A stretch of DNA of 64,000 bases, taken from assembly GCF_035046485.1 (NCBI RefSeq), contig NC_085137.1, positions 11,176,252-11,240,251 on the forward strand. Direction: 5' to 3'. Made by a program: the position numbers and the translations under genes. A model generated the notes under the pieces. That model was not told the origin of the DNA, searched no databases, and saw only the letters and a list, made by a program, of their open reading frames with translations. This stretch comes from Aedes albopictus (Eukaryota > Arthropoda > Insecta > Diptera > Culicidae). This document shows, piece by piece, positions 34,583 through 45,298 of this stretch (within the stretch, counting starts at the first letter, position 1; each line of letters opens with the position of its first letter).

Positions 34583-35870
34583 CCCGGATAAAAAAATACA
34601 ATAGAAAAACATAGGATTCTAATGTAACAGTACCATTGAAAACCATGCTCTCACAATAGAATACAATGTTAAAATAACAATAGAAAAACAATAGAATCAA
34701 ATGTTTCTAACAATAGAATCAAATGTGAATGATCATTTCACATTGAATTGTATAGGTTGTTAAGTATCGTAACAATACAAAAAATGACTTTTTTCCATAC
34801 AAGTTTTTTCACAAAACAGAAGATTCTAATGTAAATGAAATGTTGTTAATATATAAGTTAACCACAGGTCTTCCAATGCAGACGGAGTTAGCCACGAGTC
34901 TTCCCTGGATACACCGTGCACATGCACATAAATTGATCTGTCAGCACCATCGCTGCCAGACGACACCGGACACCGAAGGAATGCAGCTAGCCTGGACAAC
35001 GTGACCAGCGCACCATCGTCGCTAGGTGCTAGGTTAGCACATTTAGGGTCTAAGGCAGGGCAGTTAGGACTATGAAATTGAACAATAAAATCAGTCTTAT
35101 CCAATCTTTCAAACCTGTAACATCGCTTAGTCTTTTTTTAAAAATACAAATCCGAACCGTCGGATTTTAGCTTATATACGTGGAATCAAATATACCATAG
35201 ATTTTTATGTAATTGTATTGTTTTGAACGGTTAAATATGCTGAGAACTGTCTGTTTTGAACTGTTATTTTACATTTGATTCAATGGTTTGGGGATTGTTT
35301 TCTATTGTGAAACAGAATATTCTTATGTTTTCGAATTGTTTCAAACAGTGAAATGCTCAGTAAACGTATTGTTTTGGGTAGTGATTTTATTTCTGGTTCC
35401 ACATTTGATTCAATTGTTTTGAAATTGTTTTCTATTGCGAAGCAGAACATACAGGTTGTACTGTTTTTACATTGAATTCAATTGTTTGGGTATTGTTTAC
35501 TATTGTGATACAGAAGATTCTTATGTTTTCGAATTGTTTCAAACAGTGAAACGAACGGTAAACGTATTGTTCTGGCTAGTAATTTTACTACTGGTTCCAC
35601 AATTGATTCAATGGTGTGGGAATTGTTTTCTATTGTGATACAGAAGATTCTTATGTTTTTAAATTGTTCTAAACAGTGAAATGTACGGTAAACGTGTTGC
35701 TTTGAGCAGTGACTTTATTTCTGGCTCCACGTTAGATTCAATTGTTTTGGAATTGTTGTCTATTGTGATGCAGAACATGTTGTTTTGCACTATTTTTACA
35801 TTAAATCGAATGGTTTGGAAATTGTTTTCTATTGTGAATCAAAAAATTCTAACTTCAACCTCTAAGTTTA
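34583..35870. repeat. ACAATAG-rich TIR-like end followed by about 130-bp tandem repeats
   Basis: The block begins CCCGGATAAAAAAATACAAT, close to the end of the element at 39627-40488, and is full of AACAATAGA words. From 35270 a unit beginning ACATTTGATTCAATGGTTTG recurs near 35400, 35462, 35599, 35729 and 35799, i.e. spacings near 130 and 65 bp. The short frames are repeat translation. Confidence 0.65.
34844..35122 (+). mobile_element. Possible solo LTR-like insert
   Basis: TGTTA at the start and TAACA at the end, with TATATAAG near 34849 and AATAAAA near 35087 in the order expected for an LTR. GC content differs from the flanks. No matching 5-bp duplication is visible, so the call is weak. 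Confidence 0.3.
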
Positions 35871-35874
35871 ACTT

Positions 35875-36283
35875 TACAAAAAATATAAACTGCTTGAACA
35901 AATCTGGAATGAAGCGAAACTGAACTATTATTATGTATTTGGACTAGAAGCTTGTATATTTTAAGCTACATTTCAAAAACAGATCGAACAATTATCAAAT
36001 ATTTGGATCACTCATGTAGTAAATCGAGTAATGTTTAATTGCAATGATGGTTGAAGCTTTGACTCCCATGCCCCACAGCCAGATAACTGGGTTTAGCAGA
36101 CTAAGCATTATATGTGGCAACACTATAAGCGGCATGATGGAACCGTGCCTAAGCGCGCTAAGTGTTATTAGACCACTAATGTAGTTGCATTTATTGGGTG
36201 ATGAGGTACAAAAGTAACATTACAGCGTGCTTAACCTTTTTTGTAGCACTTAAAAATACTCGATATACTACAGCTTGAACCTA
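35875..36283. other. Intergenic DNA, nothing recognised
   Basis: AT-rich, no supported frame or repeat boundary. Confidence 0.4.
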
Positions 36284-36285
36284 TA

Positions 36286-38901
36286 CAGGGGATACTCAAA
36301 ATAACTGGGACAGATAAATTTTTCACTTTTCAAAAAATGTTCAACTCGCTGTAACTTTTCGAAAAGGGCATCAAATATTCTCAAATTTTGACTGTAAGTT
36401 CATCAACTAGTTGTGTATCAGTGGTTCAGTTTTGGAAAAGATTGGGCCATTCTACACGACGTTATGAAGATTCTAGAAAAAGGTATAATTATCCGATAGC
36501 CAACTTTGAACTGTTATATCTCCGGATTCATTGAACCGAATGCAATGAAATTTTGATCATTTATGACTTATATAATGAACTTTGAAAAACAGTTGACCTA
36601 ATTTGAAATTATTAATAAGAAAAAAAGTTACAGCGATTTCATTTATTCTATGTTTTTTTTAGTAAATATATCTATTTTTCATATGCATCCCATTACATTT
36701 TCAATTTAATGCCGGCTTTTTGGTTGCTTTCCTTTGAAATATAAATATATTCAAGTCAATTAGAGGGAATTTAAATTAACTATAATAACTATCTCAAATT
36801 TTGAAACGATGATGAAGTTTTGGATAAATTGGTATTATATTAGAAAAATAATCTAATCGTTATAATTTTCTTTCGTATAAAGAATGTTGCAAGTGTCCCG
36901 ACTTGGTAGAGCTCAACTACCAATAGCGAAAGGGGTTTCGGCACAAACACTGAGGGCTAAGGGCTCCAACTCAATCACAAAGCTAATTGTTCATTCTAAA
37001 TACGCATATTGAACGTCATAATGACCACCTGACTCCTGATTCTGACCTCGAGGCCTGATTTCCGTCCTACTCTATTATTGTACACATAGTGATTTAAACT
37101 AATATACGGTACTCACGACACCGGCCATCATGCTCTTGCCGCATCCAACTCCGCAAAACGACGCATTCTTGCTGGGTGTCGGCGCTATGCGCCCTCTGGC
37201 GCACGCGGCTCCTGTGCCACCTGGGTCGTCCACCGAGAATCAATCCCCGCCGGGGGTTCCGCGACTGCGTGGCCGCAGATCGGTCTTTTTCGATTGCCCC
37301 AAACGCAAAACTCCAGTGTTGCTTGGGCTGATCCACCGCGAGCGTGTTGAGAACCCCTGGGCGTTGGTTGTGGCTCAGTTTCCTTCGGTGTGCCAAGTGA
37401 TTTGAGACTGCAACGAAAAAACCCTGTCGTTCCACGGGTTAGTGGATGCTCACACTCCATTCTCCGCTAAACTTACCCAATTGGGGTTTCTCGTTGGTTG
37501 TGTTTGCCGTAATGCAACTAAATCCAACCTCAGTCGCCACGAGGTTCTTATGCAGCTCCTGCGGTGCCGTGATCGGTGGCCTGTAATTGGGATCCAGTTA
37601 GTCGGCCATTTTGTTCGCACTGCCAATCGTACCTACCGCCCAATTCTCCGCTGATGTCACGAACGTCACCAAAGACAATGGTTTTTACGGTGTGCTTATT
37701 GTTGATCGTTTTGTCCCCGTCCTGATGCCAGAAGTTCCTCACGTGATCGGCGGAGCCCGTCGGTTTCGAAAGCGGCTGATCTAATTAACGCACAAAGTTT
37801 AGCTTCCAGTTAGCCGATTTTCTGTAGTGTGACTCACCGTACGAATAATCCGAATCTGCGCCCGCTGCTGTTTACAGGGAGATGCCGTAAATCTCTCTTT
37901 GGCACCGTCTGGCCACGTGTCGATGACAAACTGCAGTGATTTGGGATGTGGTTTAGAGGTTTTGCTTAGCACTCGAGAGGGTCTTGCTCACCTTTTGATG
38001 CCTTCTACGTCCGGATGTTTTCTCGGCAATGGTGCGCGTCACCACGCGATCGTTCGCTACCAGCTTGCCAATCGACTATGGCGGTCAATCAAACTCCTTT
38101 CTTACACCGGCACTAAAACACTCAATCGTTTGCAAAAAGAACACTCGATCGCGGTGCCAACCGATCCGACCGATCGCACCATGGGGACTGCCGATGCGAC
38201 GACGACGGAAAACGTTGCTCGCCCCAGTTTGCTCGCGTCCTCGTTCGCCAGCTGTGCGAGTGTGTGTTAGCGCTCGGGCAATTTCTCTCTCGCACGTTGC
38301 GAGTGAGATCACGAGGCCGATCGTTTTCCTACGCTTGCATCTGATCGGATAGGTGTGGAGTCGTGCGCCTTCTTTCACCTATGTACTTGCGAGCTCATAT
38401 GTGCTGGGAGTAATAATTTTTTGTTGTGCGGCCGATTGATGGTTGATGATTTTCGCAGGGGTTTCTTGAGCCATGGCCGGCGGAGCAGTATTTGTTAGGT
38501 GATTCGTACAACAGTGCTAGTCGATTCTAATTTTTCTACACGTAATATTCACAACTCATACTTAAACGTAACAAGAATTTTAAGTTTAGTCAAATGTTTG
38601 TAATAGCTCATTATATAAGTCATAAATGATCAAAATTTGATTGCATTCGGTTCATTGATTCCGGAGATATAACAGCTCAAAGTTGGCTATCGAATAATTA
38701 TACCTTTTTCTAGAACCTTTATAACTTCGTGTAGAATAGCCCGATCTTTTTTTAAAATTGAGCCACTGATACACAACTAGTTGATGAACTTACAGTCAAA
38801 ATTTGAGAATATTTGATGCCCTTTTCGAAAAGTTACAACTAGTTGAACATTTTTTGAAAAGTGAAAATTTTATCTGTCCCAGTTATTTTGAGTATCCCCT
38901 G
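36286..38901. mobile_element. TA-flanked TIR element (CAGGGGATACTCAAAATAAC ends) with a foreign GC-rich core
   Basis: CAGGGGATACTCAAAATAAC at the left and its mirror at the right (ending 38901), with TA at 36284-36285 and 38902-38903. Inverted similarity extends about 300 bp inward on each side. The core from about 36890 to 38520 is GC-rich and unlike the arms, so it is probably a later insertion. Confidence 0.8.
36890..38520. other. GC-rich unidentified block inside a MITE
   Basis: Overlapping open frames exist on both strands (for example 37130-37405 and 37442-37654 plus, 37094-37435 minus), none with a protein I recognise. CpG-rich, with TCCGACCGATCGCACC-like words near 38163. Ends TGTTG (36885) and CAACA (38513) could hint at an LTR, but there is no target duplication. 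Function unknown. Confidence 0.35.
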
Positions 38902-38904
38902 TAT

Positions 38905-39466
38905 CAGAAGATCGTTCGAAGCGTTCAAATGGTACATTTGTGAGTCGTTTGTTATTTACGAATGATTGCATGCAATTTCGTCACATTTGATAATAAACTA
39001 TTAATTTTGACTTAAAGACATGCATGCGTTCCAGGTTTGAAGAGCGAATCAATATTAAAAAAAAATAACACAAAAATAATATGTTTCACTGAACGAGTTT
39101 GATGTAAAGGAAAAAATGCAGTCAAATTAGAATGGTAAAATTAAAATATCTATCTATCCTGGTATCCATCTATCTATCTTTATATATAAAAATGAGTTAC
39201 TACTGTATGTCTGTCTGTCTGACCCTAATAGACTCGGAAACTACTGAACCGATCGGTGCTTTCAGAATAAAACCACAAAGTTTCTTGATCCAGCATTCCG
39301 CATCCCCGTTCTCTTCTCAGCGCTCCTAGTTCTCGTCCATGCAGCGATCAGTTCTAATCGTGCGCATTCCTTCGATCGCAATGCGATCGAACAAGCTGTG
39401 ACCTAACTGCTCCTGCACAGGCTTCATGTTCTTGCGACTCCTAAAGTGATTGTCATTCTGCATGGG
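38905..39466. other. Intergenic DNA with a Helitron-like phrase
   Basis: At about 39160-39290 the text CTATCTATCTTTATATATAAAAATG, followed by TGTCTGTCTGTCTGACC and AGACTCGGAAACTACTGAACC, resembles phrases common at the 5' ends of insect Helitron/Helentron elements. No ends or protein can be shown here. Confidence 0.3.
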
Positions 39467-39633
39467 AGCCGTTCATTAACCACGTAGAATTTTTGGGAGG
39501 GGCTGTGGCCAAAGTCTACGCTCCATACAAAATTCAAAATTTTTGTATGGACAAAAGTCTACGAGGGTGGAGAGAGGGAGGGTTGTCTGTGATGGCCAAA
39601 TTTCGGTCTACGTGGTTTATGAACAGCTCGGAT
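39467..39633. mobile_element. Short MITE (GTTCATTAACCACGTAGA ends)
   Basis: GTTCATTAACCACGTAGA at the left and TCTACGTGGTTTATGAAC at the right are inverted. The interior has GTCTACGCTCCATACAAA and its partial mirror. About 160 bp. Confidence 0.65.
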
Positions 39634-40488
39634 AAAAAACACAATAGAAAAACATAGGATAGGAACATAGGAAAGATGTTAATGAAACAATTGCAATTTT
39701 ATTAAAGAAAGGGGGATTTAGGCAACACTTTCTTGTTTTCTCCATTATATTTTTTTTTAAATATTGGTACAATAAAATAAGCCCTTTTCAAATGTTAGTA
39801 TAGAAAACAAAAGAAATATCTAAAAACTGGGTCAAAAACTCTTTTAGATGATTTCATTATATAAAAAAAAGGTCGAACCAACCCTGTGAACTTGTTTGTG
39901 AAAGTGTGATTTGCTACCAGCCCTGCCCTGCCAACTCAACTTCCTGCAAAAGTGCAAACAAAATAATATAATAAACCTGTTGAAATGCTGCTACTGTTGT
40001 ATGCTTTTACATTGCACCGCACACTATAATCACTCCCGTGCGGACAATTCACGCAGTTGAGCGTGAATTTTCCACATTTTCCGCAGACGAACCTGCACTT
40101 CGAACAATTTTACCGCCGACGACCAAACTGATAACAAAAAAAAAAACTTGGCAGTCATCGATACACACTGTTTCGAAATTACTTAAAAGCAGGGTTTTTT
40201 TAAACGTTCAGACCATTGAAAAACGGTACATTTCAATGTAGCTGATACATTCTATTGTAAACCAATGGTTTGAACGCTGAATCCAAAAGTAACAATGAAT
40301 TCAAATGTTAATCTATTATTTGTCTATGTAACAATGAAATCTAATGTGAACCAATTGTAATAATTATAAAGAATCAAATTTTAAAATATACTGTATAATA
40401 CATTCACAATAGAAAGCAATGTTAACATAAAAATCTATTGTTTTTCAATTGTTGTGCCCATAGCCTTAATTGTTCGTTTTTATACGGG
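39627..40488. mobile_element. TIR element with CCCGTATAAAAA / CTCGGATAAAAA ends
   Basis: The left end CTCGGATAAAAAACACAATAG and mirrored right end CCCGTATAAAAACGAACAAT share the first 12 positions with few changes; AACAATAGA-type words fill both arms. Related to the end at 34583. No coding content. Confidence 0.55.
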
Positions 40489-40489
40489 T

Positions 40490-41824
40490 GTTCACGTCGA
40501 GTCCTAAAACTGTTGAAAATTTGTTTAAGGAACTATTATAGCAAGAGCTGTGGAAATAAATGATCTTGAAAGTGTTTAAATAGTTTAGCGAACATTGTTT
40601 CGTTAAATTGGGTTAAAAATTCGCGATTTCTGATTCTAGAAATTTCTAGAAAATGAAATTAGAAATTACATTACAAATCCATCATGGATCTTTTCTTAAA
40701 ATCCTAAAAAAAAAAACAGCTGGAACACTGAACCTATAAGATCTTTCTTATTCTTCTCGGGATTCTGTCATGAAATTCGACTAAACCTAGCGAATATAAT
40801 GCCACAAAAAACTCGTTTTTTATAATTTAAAAAGATTTTCGTAAAATCTTCTTCTCTGTTATGAATGAATTATACTGCCGTGTGCAGCATAGTTGTCCCA
40901 TGTTAATAGGGATTACCATGGAACATGAGACAACTATGCTGCACACGGCAGTATAGTGGGTTTCAGTTTTTTTTATCTTAAATTACGGCAGTGTGCTTGT
41001 TTCAAATTCTTCCACAATCACAACATAAACCCTCTGATACCCAGCCCCACCTTACGGTGGGGTTTGTTTCCTTTCCTGGTGAATCAAAACTTTTTGGCAG
41101 GACTGTTCTGTATATCCAAAACGGGTTTTGGTGCCTTTAGAAGCGTATTTAGGTTTTTTAATCATCAAAACATCAAAAATTGATGTTTCAGTCACCTTTT
41201 GGTTGTTATTGTTTTTTTTGTATTGAATAGCAACAATTAATATATTTCGTTTTTCACCAATCAATGATAGATTAAGTAAAAGAGTTGAATGGACTTGAAT
41301 ACACTCTTAAAGTATTTTCCTTAAAATTATGCGGAAAATAAAATTTCTCTCGACAAAAATTTAAACAAAAACATTTCAAATAAATAATTATGTAATCTCA
41401 AAACTTAAACTGATAGGTTTTTAGGAAAAATATTAAAAAGTAGAGATTCAAAAATAAAAAAATACAAAAATCAAACACTAAAATTTACAAATTCGCGAAT
41501 TTAGTAGAATCACTTTCAAAATATGTTTAAATTGATTCTAGATGACGAAAAATGTGAATCAGATCAAAGTAAAAAAATATTACAGGATCAAACGGTTAAT
41601 ACTTGTTTGTAAGAATTAATGATTGTATTTTTTTTAATTTTTCAGTTCTGTTTGAGCAAAAATATATCCTCTACCACGAGAGTCCTAATATTTCTGATTT
41701 CGGCTCCGCAAAAAGGATAACTGCAGAAATTGAGTTGTTAAGTGAATAAAATAATAATATTTTTTAGCCTAATCTAAAGAGCTCATACTTGAGTAATACA
41801 CAATTTGATTGCGTTTCAATATCT
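40490..41824. other. AT-rich intergenic DNA with one hairpin
   Basis: Apart from the hairpin at 40873-40955 and a small GC hairpin CCCCACCTTACGGTGGGG at 41045-41062, no gene or repeat is supported. Confidence 0.45.
40873..40955. repeat. Short hairpin element, 32-bp arms
   Basis: TACTGCCGTGTGCAGCATAG and its complement flank a loop of about 20 bp. TA at each end fits a minimal TA-flanked MITE; it would also fold as a pre-miRNA-like hairpin, but no expression evidence exists here. Confidence 0.7.
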
Positions 41825-41825
41825 A

Positions 41826-42474
41826 CAGTGTATCAAACAATTGTCCGTACAGAATTTTTTGTCAAAATTATTTTTCATTCAAATGTTAATAACTTTTTTA
41901 TGCGTCAATCAGAAACTCTGAAATTTTGACCAATAATGAATCATATATTAAAGCTCCATTAGTCAAATTTTGAGCGAGATTGAATAAGTTTTCTGAAAGT
42001 TATAGAACTTTTAGTAAAACTTATAAAATTTTTGAACACATTTTTAAAACATTATATCTCAATATATACTCGATGATTTTTTTAATTTTTTTTTTCGTGT
42101 TACATCTTATATCTGAGGTTTTCTTATGCAGTTATGTATGGGGTTTTATATTCACTACAAAAAATATGAAAAATGGGCGTATGTAGTTGACGATGTTTTA
42201 AAATTTACCATATTTTGCACATATAATCTGCCAAACGTTTTATAATGTTTTGAAATATAATGTTGTAAAAATGTGTTCAAAAATGTTATAAGTTTTACTA
42301 AAAGTTCTATAACTTTCAGAAAACTTATTCGATCTCGCTCAAAATTTCACCAATGGAGCTTCAATTGGTCAACATTTCAGCGTTTTTGATTGACGTATAA
42401 AAAAGTTATAAACATTTAAATGAAAAATTATTTTGACCAAAAAATTGCTGTATGGACAATTGTTTGATACACTG
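41826..42474. mobile_element. Tc1/mariner-type MITE (CAGTGTATCAAACAATTGTC ends)
   Basis: Ends CAGTGTATCAAACAATTGTC mirrored exactly, TA at 41824-41825 and 42475-42476, and inverted arms longer than 150 bp (CTTTCAGAAAACTTATTCGA occurs mirrored). 649 bp, non-coding. Confidence 0.88.
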
Positions 42475-42559
42475 TATATTTTACTTTTATGTAAATTCAG
42501 AAAACTTGGAAAGACTCTCGGAGTATTTTCATTGCAATTATAGAAGAAAACATTCTCCA

Positions 42560-43420
42560 GGTACAGATTGAGGAGCATCGTTTTGCCCCAACGGCACATT
42601 CTATACCGATTTTCTCCTAAATCGTTGGAATCACTTCCCTCCCCAAAAGATATTGAGGTTAAGTACGGGGTTTCACTTACGTCAGACTTCGACCGACCGC
42701 GCCGCCGGTACGCCCGGCCGTTAGGGGGCCGTTTTTTTTTCTTTCTCCAATACTCTAGAAGCGAGCCGACGTTCGAGCAGGTTGATGGCCGGCGGGTGGT
42801 TGCGCTTGCTTCCGATCCATGGGAAATTGCAGCCGGCTCATCTCGCTGCCACCCCTCCTGCCGCGAGCATGGGGCGGCTCGCACCCATCCATCGAAGCAG
42901 GCGACGAGAACGCCGCCATCCATTCGCACGCACGCACACAGTGAACGAGTCCGCTGACGTAAGCACTGTTGTAGCAGGCCATGCGATTGACTGCGGCCGG
43001 CCGGGATTGTTTCGACTGGCTGGCTGCGGTGTCGGTGTGTGAGTGCGATCACGGCATGGAGGCGTGTACACCCACGACTTTTCTCTCTCTCGCAAGCCGA
43101 ATGACGTCATTGCACGGTACCCAACCCGCGCGACACGATGAAGTGGTAATAACCGGTGCCTCGAGACCGAGAATAATTTCGCCTTATCCTACTTTTTGTT
43201 TTATCTAACAAACAACACGAGCGAACCAACCGAACCGTTCATTGGGGAAGGAAATGGTTGCGAATGGATGAGGATGGTGTGACAGTGTGTGAGTGCGCGC
43301 TGAGTGGAGTACTTTTCCATCGACGTGTTTTTTTTTTCTGGGTAAACTGGCGACACGTGCCAAGGTGGAATTTGGAGGCGGTTGGGGGGAGTTTGAGTGT
43401 GATATCGTAGCCAAGTAAGA
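42560..43420. promoter_or_regulatory. CpG-rich non-repeat block downstream of cabut; possible promoter or enhancer
   Basis: GC content rises sharply from about 42660 to 43150, with many CpG. A perfect CRE (TGACGTCA) is at 43102-43109 and CACGTG at 43354-43359. A good plus-strand splice donor CAA|GTAAGA lies at 43415. This could be a promoter with a non-coding first exon on the plus strand, or an enhancer of cabut. The 227-codon minus frame (42369-43052) extends into the MITE and has no recognisable protein content. Confidence 0.35.
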
Positions 43421-43429
43421 AGAACCGTT

Positions 43430-44053
43430 TGTGTTTTATGTTTGTAATTGATAGATTTGTATTCTCTCTCTTTTTTCATTGATTCATTCTTTTGCTTTTC
43501 TTTTTTCACATACGAATAAAACATATCTTTATAACAGTTCTAGATTTTTGAACAAATAGGTGAACATCTTAACTCACACTCTTTCATTCTAAAGTTTTAA
43601 ATAAATTACTAAAACTCGTTAAGATTAGTAAAACGACCATTACTTCCTCTCTTAGCTTTAAAGTAATTTTAAACGATCACAGATGTTTTATATTATTATT
43701 ATAAACATAGGAAAAGGAAACTCAAAACATTGACAAAAAAACGATAACAAAAACGCTGTCAAAGTCCCTGAAAACGAAACTAGCAACTCTGTCTCTGATG
43801 CCGTCATCTAAAACCCCGCTCCCAAGTTCGAGTAACAGTATAGTACAGATATTGATAGATTTGCAACCTGGAATGAACGTTATCTCTCTTTCTCCTTCTC
43901 ATAGCTCATAGAGGGCAACGTTTCGACGAAGAAAGATAGAGGGACAGCACAAACAATAGACGTGCGCGCTAACGAGCGCACGCAAGCTAAGATCTAGTCA
44001 GTTCCGATAAAGTATTTACAAGACTTGTAAAACACACGTTTAAACATACAGAC
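43430..44053 (-). other. cbt: Probable cabut 3' UTR
   Basis: AT-rich, low-repeat DNA directly after the cabut stop. On the minus strand it holds TTATTTAAA (43596-43604), which matches the AU-rich destabilising consensus UUAUUUAWW common in immediate-early mRNAs. No canonical AATAAA was found on the minus strand here, so the end is not fixed. Confidence 0.4.
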
Positions 44054-45298
44054 TTAGTAGACTGGGCCTGCCGTAACGAACTGTACTGGGACGGCTGCGT
44101 CCGAGTACACCGAAACTGGGTAGATCGGCTGCTGTTGTGGCGGTTGCGGATGTTGCTGCTGCTGCTGTTGACCCTTCTGACCTTTGTCCTTGTTGTGACG
44201 CTTGACGTGCTTGGACAGATGATCGGAGCGCATGAATCGTCGCTGACAGACGGGACATACAAACTTCTTCTCGCCGGTGTGGGTTCGCTTGTGGCGGGAC
44301 AGCTCGTCGGATCGGGAGAACCGACGACCGCAGTCTGGCCACTTGCAGATGAAGGGCCGTTCGCCGGTGTGAATGCGCTGATGAGCCTTCAGGTGGCTGG
44401 ATTTGAAGTAGTTTTTGCCACAGTTCGGGTGTTCGCATTCGTAGATTCTTCTGCGTTCTGGTTTTTGAGGAGCAGTAGGGGCAGGTACGGCAGCGGCATT
44501 GGATGGCTGCGGGACCAGGAGTGCTTTGCCGTTGGTTTGACCGAGTAGGTTCTGTGAGATTTGCGGAGGAACCAGAACGAAGCCATTTGGAGTGGCTAGA
44601 ATGAGCTGTGGAATCTTAGGAGCTATCACAGGAAGCGAGGTTGCGGGCTTAACTGGAGGTGCAGGCTTCGGCATGGGAGCTGGAGCGGGCATTACCGAAG
44701 GTGCGACAGGTACTACGGAAGGAACGACAGGTACATACTGTTGGCTGTGCTCTAATACTCGACTAGGGTGGGTAACAGGAGCTGCAGGCGCAACACTCAG
44801 TTCTTCCGAAGGTTCTCGCGATGTGATACGGTCCTGGATCTGTTCACTGATGGGTTGCTGCTGTTCAACGGCTTGCTGCTCCATAGGCTGGAACGGCGAA
44901 CGGCGGCCCATTTTGTACTTGACACATCGAAATACGTTCAAATTTGAGTCCGGTTCCTTGGCAGAAGTGCAGGAACCGTCCTTATTAATTCGCATGATGA
45001 CGCTCTCGCGCTGTGGTTGAGCTTGATGTAGAGCATCGTCGGCGGATTTGGTGTTTTCGTCCTCGGATCCGGAGAAATCCGAAGGCGGTGGAGTCAGCGA
45101 TGTGTGATGGTAATGCTGCTCCAGTTGGACCGGGTCACGCACATAGAGGCGCTTCCTCGGCGGGAGATCAGATTCATCCTCCGACAGATCAGAATGGTTG
45201 GGTGTGGTGAAGCCCTTGGTAAACATGTCTGCTACACGTGGCGTCGCTTGATTTTGTTCCAATTTGCGTTTCAGAGCTTGCTTGATTTCCGTAGTAGT
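44054..45298 (-). CDS. cbt: cabut, exon 2: Kruppel-like factor with three C2H2 zinc fingers
   Basis: The main coding exon gives 414 residues (25-438 of the protein). It starts after a strong acceptor (TTCTCTTTCTGTTTACAG) with [17 protein letters not shown]. Order: acidic patch [26 protein letters not shown], the block [11 protein letters not shown], a Pro/Val-rich middle, then three tandem C2H2 fingers: C312-C317-H330-H334, C342-C347-H360-H364 and C372-C375-H388-H392, with TGERPF and TGEKKF linkers. Helix residues [16 protein letters not shown] and RSDHLSKH are those of KLF/Sp proteins that bind GC or CACCC boxes. A Gln/Pro-rich tail follows. Finger order and N-terminus fit TIEG/KLF10-11, i.e. 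insect cabut: a nuclear factor that in Drosophila acts in JNK-dependent dorsal closure, ecdysone response and repression of metabolic genes after sugar. Other KLFs are less likely. Confidence 0.9.
   Translation of the reverse strand, partial: TTTEIKQALKRKLEQNQATPRVADMFTKGFTTPNHSDLSEDESDLPPRKRLYVRDPVQLEQHYHHTSLTPPPSDFSGSEDENTKSADDALHQAQPQRESVIMRINKDGSCTSAKEPDSNLNVFRCVKYKMGRRSPFQPMEQQAVEQQQPISEQIQDRITSREPSEELSVAPAAPVTHPSRVLEHSQQYVPVVPSVVPVAPSVMPAPAPMPKPAPPVKPATSLPVIAPKIPQLILATPNGFVLVPPQISQNLLGQTNGKALLVPQPSNAAAVPAPTAPQKPERRRIYECEHPNCGKNYFKSSHLKAHQRIHTGERPFICKWPDCGRRFSRSDELSRHKRTHTGEKKFVCPVCQRRFMRSDHLSKHVKRHNKDKGQKGQQQQQQHPQPPQQQPIYPVSVYSDAAVPVQFVTAGPVY

Noticed and set aside
36885..38513. Possible 1.6-kb LTR (TGTTG...CAACA)
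   Set aside because: No 5-bp target duplication at the boundaries and no LTR signals in order.
40873..40955. microRNA precursor
   Set aside because: Perfect arms ending in TA fit a minimal MITE better; no evidence of processing can be seen in sequence alone.
41045..41062. Rho-independent-type terminator hairpin
   Set aside because: This is a eukaryotic sequence; a short GC hairpin here has no such role and no gene precedes it.
42369..43052. 227-codon minus frame
   Set aside because: Low-complexity GC-rich translation that runs into a MITE; no domain and no homologous look.
44135..45210. Plus-strand frames over cabut
   Set aside because: Shadows of the zinc-finger coding exon on the other strand.
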